A stretch of 40,949 bases of DNA from Sediminibacterium sp. (GTDB taxonomy: Bacteria; Bacteroidota; Bacteroidia; Chitinophagales; Chitinophagaceae). The stretch is taken from assembly GCA_028687975.1 (NCBI GenBank), contig JAQTZD010000011.1:1-40949 (forward strand), read 5' to 3'. Made by a program: the position numbers and the translations under genes. How positions within the stretch are numbered: the first letter of the stretch is position 1; the number at the start of each line of letters is the position of its first letter. Of this stretch, positions 34,444-40,949 are shown piece after piece. The notes under the pieces are model-generated. The model did not search any database, was not told where the DNA came from, and saw only the letters and a list, made by a program, of their open reading frames with translations.

Positions 34444-35097
34444 TTATTTGCCCAGTAATAGGCTGAATCCTATACCGATGGCCCCCAGGGAACCAGTAGA
34501 AAGGCTGGAGTAAAGGCCTGTTTGATTGGTTCTGGTTGCCTCACTGGAATTGGAATAAGTGGTTTTTTGGTGATTAAAACTCAATAAAGCAATATTGTTC
34601 AGTGTTCCATTTAAAAGAACCCTTTTATTGAGTTTGTAAGAGACACCCGGAGTCAGACCTGCAGAAAATCCATACCCCCAGATTTTTTGATCAACCCCAG
34701 ACTGTACCGTAGTACCGAATTGATAATTTCCAGTAAGGTTGAAGCGAATAAACCCAAAGAAATTTTTTCCGAAGGATCTGTACTGCGTTGAAAACAGGCC
34801 CAGCCCAACACTGTTGTAATGCTGTTTATAAGAAGAAGGGTCTGATTTTTGATAATTGTGTCCGTAATTAATGCTGAATCCCCGAACCACATTGGGGCGG
34901 ATGAATTTTCCTATGGAGGCATCCAGATTAAAACTGGTTTGAGCGTTTTTACTGGTACTGTTGTTCAGATCAGTTTGATTGTTATTGTTATTGAAGTTGA
35001 TTCCACCGGAAAAAATCCGCTGGCCTGTTTCAAATTGAGCGGTTGATTTTAACGCAAATAGCAGGACAGTAAAAAGTAAAAGAGTTGCTTTTTTCAT
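34444..35097 (-). CDS. Outer-membrane beta-barrel protein, unknown function
   Basis: A 217-residue exported protein with a signal peptide (1-20, ending LKSTAQ). The rest is made of alternating hydrophobic/polar strands rich in Gly, Asn, Ser, Tyr and Phe, typical of an 8-10-strand outer-membrane barrel. An Asn-rich stretch (about 36-48) follows the first strand. The final strand IGIGFSLLLGK suits barrel assembly. No enzymatic motif is seen. It may be a small porin-like or structural protein. Confidence 0.7.
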   Translation of the reverse strand: MKKATLLLFTVLLFALKSTAQFETGQRIFSGGINFNNNNNQTDLNNSTSKNAQTSFNLDASIGKFIRPNVVRGFSINYGHNYQKSDPSSYKQHYNSVGLGLFSTQYRSFGKNFFGFIRFNLTGNYQFGTTVQSGVDQKIWGYGFSAGLTPGVSYKLNKRVLLNGTLNNIALLSFNHQKTTYSNSSEATRTNQTGLYSSLSTGSLGAIGIGFSLLLGK

Positions 35098-35215
35098 CTT
35101 TCAGGTTTTTTGCATTGACAAGCCCATGATTTGCTTTGCTGCACGCTTTGTCCTTGTTAACGCAATTTTATCCTTTGTGTAAAAGCACTGTTAAGACCGG
35201 CTGTGAGCAGTTAGC

Positions 35216-35344
35216 TTAAATGAAAATCGATCCCTCCAGATAAAGTTTGCAACGGCCGCTGATCGCGACCCGTTCTCCACAATCTGCGCATTGCAGGAAT
35301 CTACCTCTTGCCGAGAGCTGTTTTGCGGTAAGTAGGCTTTTGTT
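35216..35344 (-). other. Open stretch with Cys motif, no start codon
   Basis: Directly after the stop codon of the GNAT gene (35345-35347), the same minus-strand frame stays open for 42 codons and reads protein-like, with CADCGERV and SGRC suggesting a small zinc knuckle. It has no ATG, GTG or TTG start. It may be a gene remnant, a readthrough extension, or chance. It lies in a 247-bp gap where I recognise no RNA gene. Confidence 0.25.
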
Positions 35345-35866
35345 TTACAGGAGTACACGTTTCATCATCAGATCGGTTTGTTCATCATTGCCCAGCTTGA
35401 AAATATGTTTGTCAAAAACACTGAATCCATTTTTTTCATAAAAACGGATGGCTCTGTAGTTCTCTTCCCAAACCCCCAGCCATATATAAGCTGCTTTTTG
35501 ATCATGAGCAATTTCTATTGCTTTATCTAATAAAACGGGGCCGATGTTTTTTCCCTTGAACTCTTTCAACACGTAGATTCTTTCCACTTCCAATCCATCT
35601 GTTTCTTTTAGTTCAGTTTGAGCAGCTCCGGTATTTGTTTTCAAATATCCAATAACCTGGTCATTGAGCAGGGCAAAATAAAAATCGGATCCGGGATCAT
35701 TCAGTTCTGCGAACAGTTGCGTTACGGATAAACGCTCGGCGAGGTATTTATCCATATCTTCCTTTGTATTCACTTCTGCGAAAGTTTGAACAAAGGTTTC
35801 GGTGCTGATTTCCTGAAGTTGCTTCAGGTCCTGCGTTTCAGCCTTCCTGATTACTATATTATTCAT
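35345..35866 (-). CDS. GNAT-family N-acetyltransferase
   Basis: Cytoplasmic acetyltransferase of 173 residues with a complete GNAT fold. Visible are the strand VERIYVLKEFKGKNIGPVLLDKAIE (acetyl-CoA pyrophosphate loop, KGKNIG) and WLGVWEENYRAIRFYEKNGFSVF (motif B), ending with DLMMKRVLL. It resembles the diamine/spermidine-type acetyltransferases of Bacteroidota and Firmicutes, but the substrate cannot be assigned. An exact TATATTTG promoter box lies 26 nt upstream of the ATG. Confidence 0.87.
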   Translation of the reverse strand: MNNIVIRKAETQDLKQLQEISTETFVQTFAEVNTKEDMDKYLAERLSVTQLFAELNDPGSDFYFALLNDQVIGYLKTNTGAAQTELKETDGLEVERIYVLKEFKGKNIGPVLLDKAIEIAHDQKAAYIWLGVWEENYRAIRFYEKNGFSVFDKHIFKLGNDEQTDLMMKRVLL

Positions 35867-35892
35867 TATCTATATATATCTTGGTGGTTCAG

Positions 35893-35900
35893 CAAATATA
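35893..35900 (-). promoter_or_regulatory. -7 promoter element of GNAT gene
   Basis: On the minus strand TATATTTG matches TAnnTTTG exactly, 26 nt before the ATG at 35866. The -33 position holds only a partial match (CATG). Confidence 0.4.
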
Positions 35901-35982
35901 ATTTGTATCGTGCATCATCCATGCGTAGATCGGGTAACTTTACAGCATCAAACAATGGTAGAGCTGCTATAACGATCAGCAT

Positions 35983-36618
35983 ATGCCCAAGCCCTTCTTT
36001 ACATATTCTGCGTGGTTCAGGGTGGCCATCCTGGTTTGCCTTACAAGCTCCTTATTGTATTGCAGCAAGGAAAAGAGTTATGAAATTTTTCAGGAGCCTG
36101 GATTTGTGAACTATTTTATACCAAGAGGAGGCAGTTATTCAACCGATTCTACAAAGATTATTCCATTGAACGGTATCACTGAAATGCGGATTAAATTCAG
36201 ATTCGACAGCAGCGGAATTTATCAGACAACCGATCCGGCCAATCAGGCCGATGTAAACAAGTTATACGGATTTGCCGATTGTGTTTCTTTTACAACCCAG
36301 TATACCATTGCGCCCCACCATATCAACTCTGCCAGATTCGGCTGGGCATGGCTGAACAATGCCATGCGAATCTATGCGTATTACTACAATGATTCTATCC
36401 GGTCTTTTAAGGAGTTGCAGACGGTGGAATTAGGCAAAATATATACTGCAGGAATCAGGTTGGTTCCGAATGGATACGAGTTTACCATTGATAACAAGAA
36501 AGACACGGTCCCCCGCAGTTGTGGATCTGCAACCATCAGCGGGTATAAATTATTTCCCTTTTTTGGCGGAACAGAATTTGCTCCGAAGGATATACATATC
36601 TGGATTAAAGAACGCTGA
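35983..36618 (+). CDS. Lipoprotein of unknown function
   Basis: A 211-residue protein with a lipoprotein signal (hydrophobic segment about 12-26, lipobox LLYC, Cys27). The mature part is rich in beta strands and aromatic residues, with two further cysteines (CVSF region and RSCGS). It has the look of a jelly-roll, concanavalin-like domain (GITEMRIKFRF, YEFTIDNKKDTV), but no known family is recognised with confidence. It is probably anchored in the outer membrane, facing the periplasm or surface. The next gene on the same strand starts 92 nt later. Confidence 0.65.
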   Translation: MPKPFFTYSAWFRVAILVCLTSSLLYCSKEKSYEIFQEPGFVNYFIPRGGSYSTDSTKIIPLNGITEMRIKFRFDSSGIYQTTDPANQADVNKLYGFADCVSFTTQYTIAPHHINSARFGWAWLNNAMRIYAYYYNDSIRSFKELQTVELGKIYTAGIRLVPNGYEFTIDNKKDTVPRSCGSATISGYKLFPFFGGTEFAPKDIHIWIKER

Positions 36619-36710
36619 GTAAATTCAATCCAACCCGACCGACTCAATCACCTCTTTACAAGTTACCGGAGGGCACAGCTGTGGAAAGAATGGCTTATAT
36701 TGGTACAGCT

Positions 36711-37469
36711 ATGGCAAAGAGCAACCACTACTATATCCGAAAAGCGCACCGCTATCTGGGCTTGTTACTAGGCATTCAGTTTTTTCTATGGACCATCGGC
36801 GGACTTTATTTCAGTTGGAGTAATATGGATGAAGTTCATGGAGATTTTGATAAAAAATCCACTCCGTTATTGTCTTCCAGCCTGGAAATGGTTTCACCCA
36901 CACGGGTATTGGGCACCATCCGGAAAGTACATAGGATCGACTCCCTGGTATCCATCCAGCTGATCGAAATTTCCGGAAGCCCCTTTTATCAGATCCGGTG
37001 TGTCAGCAGTATACACGATTCCAAGAAACATACCCATGAACGTACCACCATGAATCACCTGGCTAATGCAATAACCGGTGAGCTCAGGGGACCGCTCAAC
37101 AAAGAGGAAGCTATTCGGGTAGCTCAATCACATTTCAACGGATCAGCTGATGTAAAAGAGGTTCGGTTGCTTACTGCCACCAATCAGCACCATGAATATC
37201 GCGGACAGCCACTTCCAGCCTATGCTATTCGTTTTGGTAATTCAGCCAACACTGTGGTTTATGTGGCAACGGAACTGGGTACGATACAAAAATTCAGAAA
37301 TGATCAATGGCGGGTATTCGATTTCCTTTGGATGATGCATACTATGGATTATTCCGGGAGGGATCATTTTGGCAATATCCTGTTAAAGGGATTTTCCATA
37401 TTCGGGCTGATTACGGTAATAAGCGGGTTTGCACTTTATTTCGTAAGTTCAAGAAGATTTAAATCCTGA
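36711..37469 (+). CDS. PepSY-domain membrane protein
   Basis: Inner-membrane protein of 252 residues with an N-terminal helix (about 13-35, LGLLLGIQFFLWTIGGLYFSW), a periplasmic region and a C-terminal helix (about 224-246). The ITGEL strand, EEAIRVAQSHF helix and PAYAIRFGNSANTVVYVATELGTI region match PepSY repeats. This layout resembles the PepSY-TM proteins often tied to siderophore or iron reduction in Bacteroidota, but it is shorter and no siderophore genes adjoin it. GTG at 36681 and ATG at 36690 are alternative starts; 36711 places the helix correctly. Confidence 0.75.
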   Translation: MAKSNHYYIRKAHRYLGLLLGIQFFLWTIGGLYFSWSNMDEVHGDFDKKSTPLLSSSLEMVSPTRVLGTIRKVHRIDSLVSIQLIEISGSPFYQIRCVSSIHDSKKHTHERTTMNHLANAITGELRGPLNKEEAIRVAQSHFNGSADVKEVRLLTATNQHHEYRGQPLPAYAIRFGNSANTVVYVATELGTIQKFRNDQWRVFDFLWMMHTMDYSGRDHFGNILLKGFSIFGLITVISGFALYFVSSRRFKS

Positions 37470-37489
37470 TCAATCCTCAATCAATTGTT

Positions 37490-38629
37490 ATGAAGCAAAA
37501 CTTGTTTTTCTGTCTGGCATTTCAGTTCCTGATTTCCTTTAATGCGTACAGTCAGCCGGATAAAGCGGAAGCCGGTATACGGGCAATGATGGAACAAACC
37601 AAGGTTGTGGGGTTGGCAGTAGCTGTGGTAAAAAACAATCAGGTTATTTATACCAATGCCTTCGGAAAGAAAAACCTCGAAAACAATACCCCGCTTACCA
37701 ACGATTGCCTGTTCCGGATTGCTTCTATTTCCAAGTCCTTTTCAGCAACATCCATCATGCAACTGGCAGAAGCCGGGAAGCTCAGTTTGGAGGATGACAT
37801 CAGCAAGCTGGTGGGATTTTCTGTCCGGAATCCAAAGTTCCCTGAAACGGTGATTACACTTCGGATGGTTCTTTCTCATCGTTCTTCGATCAACGATAGT
37901 CAGGGTTATTTTACACTGGACGCCATCAATCCGGGAAAAAACAGCAACTGGGCAAAATGTTTCAATGATTATGAACCAGGAAAGGGATATATGTATTGTA
38001 ACCTGAACTATAATATGGTGGGAACCATTATTGAGAAAATTTCAGGAGAACGTTTTGATCAGTATGTAAAGCACCATGTGCTTGATCCGCTTGGTTTGTA
38101 TGGAGGCTATTGTGTGGATTCGCTCGACCAGTCGCGCTTTGCTACGATTTATGAATACAATGGAGATTCAGCAAGATTCGAAGCATCTCCCGGGGCATAT
38201 GCTCCCCGAAGTCAGGAGATAGCCAATTATACAATGGGTTATACAACCCCTATTTTTTCTCCAACAGGTGGTATGAAAATCTCTGCCGGAGACCTTGCCA
38301 GGTATATGATCATGCACAGTAAAAAGGGCCGTTATAAAAGGAAGCGTATTATTGCAAAGAAAAGCGCAGGAGAAATGCAAACACCCCTTTCTTCCGAGGA
38401 AGGATATGGGCTGGCCATCATGACATCACAAAAACTGATTCCTGGCAAAACCATGAAAGGACATACCGGCTCTGCTTACGGGTTATACAGCGCTATGTTT
38501 TTTGAACCCAAAGAAAAATTTGGTTTCGTGGTGATCACGAACGGATGCGATCCGCGTTATACAGAAGGATTTAATGCTGTGATCCGGAATACCGTAAACA
38601 TCCTGTACGAAAGCTTCGTGGCAAAATAA
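37490..38629 (+). CDS. Secreted serine hydrolase, beta-lactamase/penicillin-binding-protein-like
   Basis: Exported protein of 379 residues with a signal peptide (1-22, ending NAYSQP) and a class C beta-lactamase-like domain. The active-site SxxK is SISK (Ser79, Lys82) in RIASISKSFSAT. The YxN element is YCN, and the third motif is HTG in GHTGSAYG. These features fit the wide family of esterases, D-amino peptidases and PBP4*-like enzymes. True beta-lactamase action is possible but unproven. It lies 20 nt after the PepSY gene on the same strand, so they may be co-transcribed. Confidence 0.85.
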   Translation: MKQNLFFCLAFQFLISFNAYSQPDKAEAGIRAMMEQTKVVGLAVAVVKNNQVIYTNAFGKKNLENNTPLTNDCLFRIASISKSFSATSIMQLAEAGKLSLEDDISKLVGFSVRNPKFPETVITLRMVLSHRSSINDSQGYFTLDAINPGKNSNWAKCFNDYEPGKGYMYCNLNYNMVGTIIEKISGERFDQYVKHHVLDPLGLYGGYCVDSLDQSRFATIYEYNGDSARFEASPGAYAPRSQEIANYTMGYTTPIFSPTGGMKISAGDLARYMIMHSKKGRYKRKRIIAKKSAGEMQTPLSSEEGYGLAIMTSQKLIPGKTMKGHTGSAYGLYSAMFFEPKEKFGFVVITNGCDPRYTEGFNAVIRNTVNILYESFVAK

Positions 38630-38643
38630 AACCACTGGCTTGG

Positions 38644-39333
38644 TTATAGCCGATGCTCAAGAAAGAAGTTTTTAGCAGCTTCTTTTTGTTGGTCGGTAAG
38701 GTCGATCATCTTGTATTTTTTGTCTAGTTCCTGGTGCAACCCTACCGTTTTTCTGATCCTGTTAAAATCATTTTCGGGTATGGTGGCTATGGCAAGCGCT
38801 TCTTTCTGCTTCCAGGCTTCGGCATCAATCAGCATATCGGCCTGCCGGCCATTGATCCCCAGCTGATCGATCAGCATTTTCCGGTATTTGCTTTTATAAG
38901 CCTGCATCATTTGTGCTTTGCTCAATGAATCGTAAGCGCGATTGAAGCTGAGTGTTATTAAGGGGCACCCGGTTATATTGAGCAGATTGTTGACCGATTC
39001 CAGCCTGCTTCCGGTAATGGACAGCTTTTTATATTTCTTAATCACTTCCTCATTTACCTCACCTGCTGTGGCAAAAGTATCGTTGGCGCCCGCCTCAATT
39101 TTTAGCTTTTGTAATGTAGCCCAGTATTGGATGTTTCCGATTTGATCGGCTGTTTCAGCAGATATACCCAGGGTACTTATTAAGGCAGGTTTGTTACAGT
39201 AACCAAACAATTCCAGTTGCTCCTCCGGCGTCCATGCGAAGTTTTTGTTTTGTGCCGTTGATGGCAAACAAAAACCTGTTACCAACAGGATTACAAAGAG
39301 ATATTTATACAAGGCAGTAGAAAACTGTTTCAT
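38644..39333 (-). CDS. Secreted helical protein of unknown function
   Basis: A 229-residue protein with a signal peptide (1-27, ending LPSTAQ). The rest is mostly helical and rich in Lys, Glu, Gln and Leu. Two similar segments start with a short helix turn: LISTLGISAETADQIGNIQYWA and MLIDQLGINGRQADMLIDAEAW. This suggests an internal duplication of about 90 residues, each unit carrying LGI followed by a helix ending in a tryptophan-containing turn. It ends with a helix DLTDQQKEAAKNFF. I do not recognise the family. It is convergent with the serine hydrolase gene (14 bp apart). Confidence 0.65.
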   Translation of the reverse strand: MKQFSTALYKYLFVILLVTGFCLPSTAQNKNFAWTPEEQLELFGYCNKPALISTLGISAETADQIGNIQYWATLQKLKIEAGANDTFATAGEVNEEVIKKYKKLSITGSRLESVNNLLNITGCPLITLSFNRAYDSLSKAQMMQAYKSKYRKMLIDQLGINGRQADMLIDAEAWKQKEALAIATIPENDFNRIRKTVGLHQELDKKYKMIDLTDQQKEAAKNFFLEHRL

Positions 39334-39473
39334 GGTGCATTTTTATAACATGAAGTTAATAAGAATTTGGCACCAGCAGACCAATCCGGAACGGTGAAGG
39401 AAATGCAAATAATGGGTATTGTTGTAATAAGTACTGTACGGAAACAATATCTTGCAGAACCATAAATTGCATT

Positions 39474-40109
39474 ATGCTTTATCCGCATCAGTTAACAGAA
39501 ACAGAGGAGGGACTGAACATATATGTGCCGGATCCTGAGCGCGTAAAACCGGTTTATGAGCAACTACTTGCCCGGGACCCTTCTACGAAAATTCCTTTTT
39601 GGGCCAGGATCTGGCCATCTGCAAGGGCAATGGTTTCTTTTATCAAAAGCAATCCGGGTTGGATCATCAACAAACAGGTACTGGAATTGGGCGCTGGTAT
39701 TGGATTACCTTCCTTTGTTGCTGCTCCACTTGCTTCTGGTGTTCTTATCAGTGATTATGATCCGGAAGCCATTTTACTTGCACAAAAAAATATCGAATAC
39801 TTGGGTCTCAAACAGGTGCAGGCAATGCAGATAGACTGGAACCACTTCCCGGACCAAATTAAAGCAGATACCATTTTATTGAGTGATATTAACTATGCTC
39901 CAGATCAGTTTAACTCAGTGCAGACGCTAATACGGAAAATACTGGATCAGGGCAGCACCATTCTGCTCTCCACACCCCAGCGTATCACTGCCAGCCCGTT
40001 TGTAAGTGCCCTGGAACCTTATATCAGGCATTCTGTTTTGGAGATGATGCCAGAACGCGGACTGCCGGTCGAAATCAGGATATTGGTACTGGAAAATCCA
40101 CTTACTTAA
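39474..40109 (+). CDS. Class I SAM-dependent methyltransferase (Nnt1/METTL-like)
   Basis: Probable cytoplasmic protein or small-molecule methyltransferase of 211 residues. Residues 41-50 (PFWARIWPSA) are the entry motif of the METTL/Nnt1 group. Motif I is VLELGAGIGLPS (69-80), the acidic loop SDYD (93-96) would bind the ribose of SAM, and LLSDINYAPD matches the post-II region that often acts on lysine or nicotinamide-type substrates. The substrate is not determined. Its end overlaps the convergent membrane protein gene by 8 bp. Confidence 0.83.
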   Translation: MLYPHQLTETEEGLNIYVPDPERVKPVYEQLLARDPSTKIPFWARIWPSARAMVSFIKSNPGWIINKQVLELGAGIGLPSFVAAPLASGVLISDYDPEAILLAQKNIEYLGLKQVQAMQIDWNHFPDQIKADTILLSDINYAPDQFNSVQTLIRKILDQGSTILLSTPQRITASPFVSALEPYIRHSVLEMMPERGLPVEIRILVLENPLT

Positions 40110-40949
40110 ACTGAAACAGCAAAGGAAAAACAAAGCCAATCAGGGCAGCCCAAATTCCATAGGTAGGAATAAGCAGTGCAATGATGTTTTCAATTTTGTG
40201 AAGTTCATTCTTACCCCTGATTGCCAGAAATAATTTCTGCGTTACAAAAACCAGGTTGATGAAAATGAGCAGGTTTCCTCCTAAAACGGCCAGCCTGTTC
40301 GGACTGATCCCATATTCGAAAATGCGGAATAATATGGCGGAAAGTGCCAGCGCATCAGCTATAATTGTTAATGCAGATAATGCAAACAATAAATATACGC
40401 TGAAGGACTTTTGTGTGTTTTTTGAAGTTTCTGATATAGAAAAAACAATGATGGCCACTACCCCAATCAATAGCCCGTTGAATACCAATAAAAAATTTCT
40501 ATCGTTGTACAGGCTTTTTCCGGTAAATAATACAGTAGATAAAAACGAAATGAGTGTAATCAAAACCAATGGGGTAAAGATGCGCGCAATTAATGGAGAG
40601 ATTTTATTCACCAGTTGCGGATTGGTTTGCACCAAATAAGTGGCCAATATCGGAATGGCAGTGAGTCCCCATGCAGCAATCTTTTCCACATAAAGAGCTT
40701 TGATGTTTATTCCAATCATTTCAAATAATCCTACAGTAATTCCACTGAACAGTAAGCCTGCCAGAAAAATGATCGCAGTCATCACCACAAAGTCGCCGTT
40801 AAAGTGAAGGAATTCGGCCTTTTTGTTTGGCACATTTAAATTACCACCGGTAAAGGCATAGCCCAAGACAGCCCATAGAAATATTGGTATATGAATGGCG
40901 GCCAGCACAAACGTGTCACTGTGGTCGTTGTAGGGCAAGCTGTTCATGT
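40102..40949 (-). CDS. DUF4153-like integral membrane protein, probably cut by window edge
   Basis: At least 281 residues with about eight hydrophobic helices, ending GFVFPLLFQFK. The segment RIFEYGISPNRLAVLGGNLLIF resembles the late part of DUF4153 proteins, whose function is unknown. An ATG sits at 40945-40947, but the frame runs to the window edge and DUF4153 proteins usually have more N-terminal helices, so the true start probably lies beyond the window. Convergent with the methyltransferase gene. Confidence 0.65.
   Translation of the reverse strand, partial: MNSLPYNDHSDTFVLAAIHIPIFLWAVLGYAFTGGNLNVPNKKAEFLHFNGDFVVMTAIIFLAGLLFSGITVGLFEMIGINIKALYVEKIAAWGLTAIPILATYLVQTNPQLVNKISPLIARIFTPLVLITLISFLSTVLFTGKSLYNDRNFLLVFNGLLIGVVAIIVFSISETSKNTQKSFSVYLLFALSALTIIADALALSAILFRIFEYGISPNRLAVLGGNLLIFINLVFVTQKLFLAIRGKNELHKIENIIALLIPTYGIWAALIGFVFPLLFQFK

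Noticed and set aside
37490..38629. Antibiotic-resistance beta-lactamase call
   Set aside because: The SxxK, YxN and HTG motifs fit the whole serine hydrolase superfamily; nothing specific to resistance enzymes is seen.

Overview
The window looks like a stretch of chromosome from a member of the Bacteroidota, most likely Chitinophagaceae or a close relative. Start sites mostly lack a Shine-Dalgarno sequence. Several genes are preceded by the Bacteroidota promoter pattern (TTTG, about 19 nt, TAnnTTTG). Gene content also fits: Sus-type TonB receptor architecture, a DUF1080 protein, a MerC-domain protein, an RND operon whose adaptor and outer-membrane factor are both lipoproteins, and a long-form dCMP deaminase. 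Genes are tightly packed and convergent pairs often overlap by a few bases. I saw no tRNA, rRNA, CRISPR array, insertion sequence or prophage.

Layout. 1-9266: housekeeping and metal genes. These are lysS with a structured leader, a stand-alone LpxD-like acyltransferase, an operon of a Sco1-type protein, a Fur-family regulator and an SDR reductase, a divergent MerC-domain protein, a CorA transporter, a YheT-type hydrolase, a secreted DUF1080 protein, and an orphan NarL-type regulator lacking its phospho-acceptor aspartate. 9284-15069: a three-gene RND efflux operon (adaptor, pump, outer-membrane factor) on the minus strand. 15189-27886: a complete uptake [NiFe]-hydrogenase island. The structural operon (small subunit, large subunit, cytochrome b, maturation protease) runs leftward. 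A divergent maturation operon runs rightward in the order small metal-motif membrane protein, hypA, hypB, hypF, hypC, hypD, a TonB-dependent receptor, hypE.

27923-34441: a TTG-started dCMP deaminase, a secreted esterase-like hydrolase, then tandem genes for tryptophanase and tyrosine phenol-lyase, two GNAT acetyltransferases and a fatty-acid desaturase. 34444-40949: mostly envelope, secreted and poorly characterised proteins (beta-barrel, GNAT, lipoprotein, PepSY protein, serine hydrolase, helical secreted protein), a methyltransferase, and a membrane protein cut by the right edge.

The most interesting part is the hydrogenase island. The small subunit carries all six cysteines of the oxygen-tolerant (group 1d) proximal cluster, so the enzyme probably feeds electrons from H2 into an aerobic chain through the cytochrome b. 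The maturation operon appears to bundle the whole nickel route: a TonB receptor with a His-rich plug for outer-membrane uptake, a 70-residue secreted/membrane protein resembling the start of HupE, a His-rich HypB, and the CN/CO ligand synthesis and insertion factors. The nickel role of the receptor and of the small protein is inference. The second notable locus is the tryptophanase and tyrosine phenol-lyase pair, whose active-site residues separate the two specificities cleanly.
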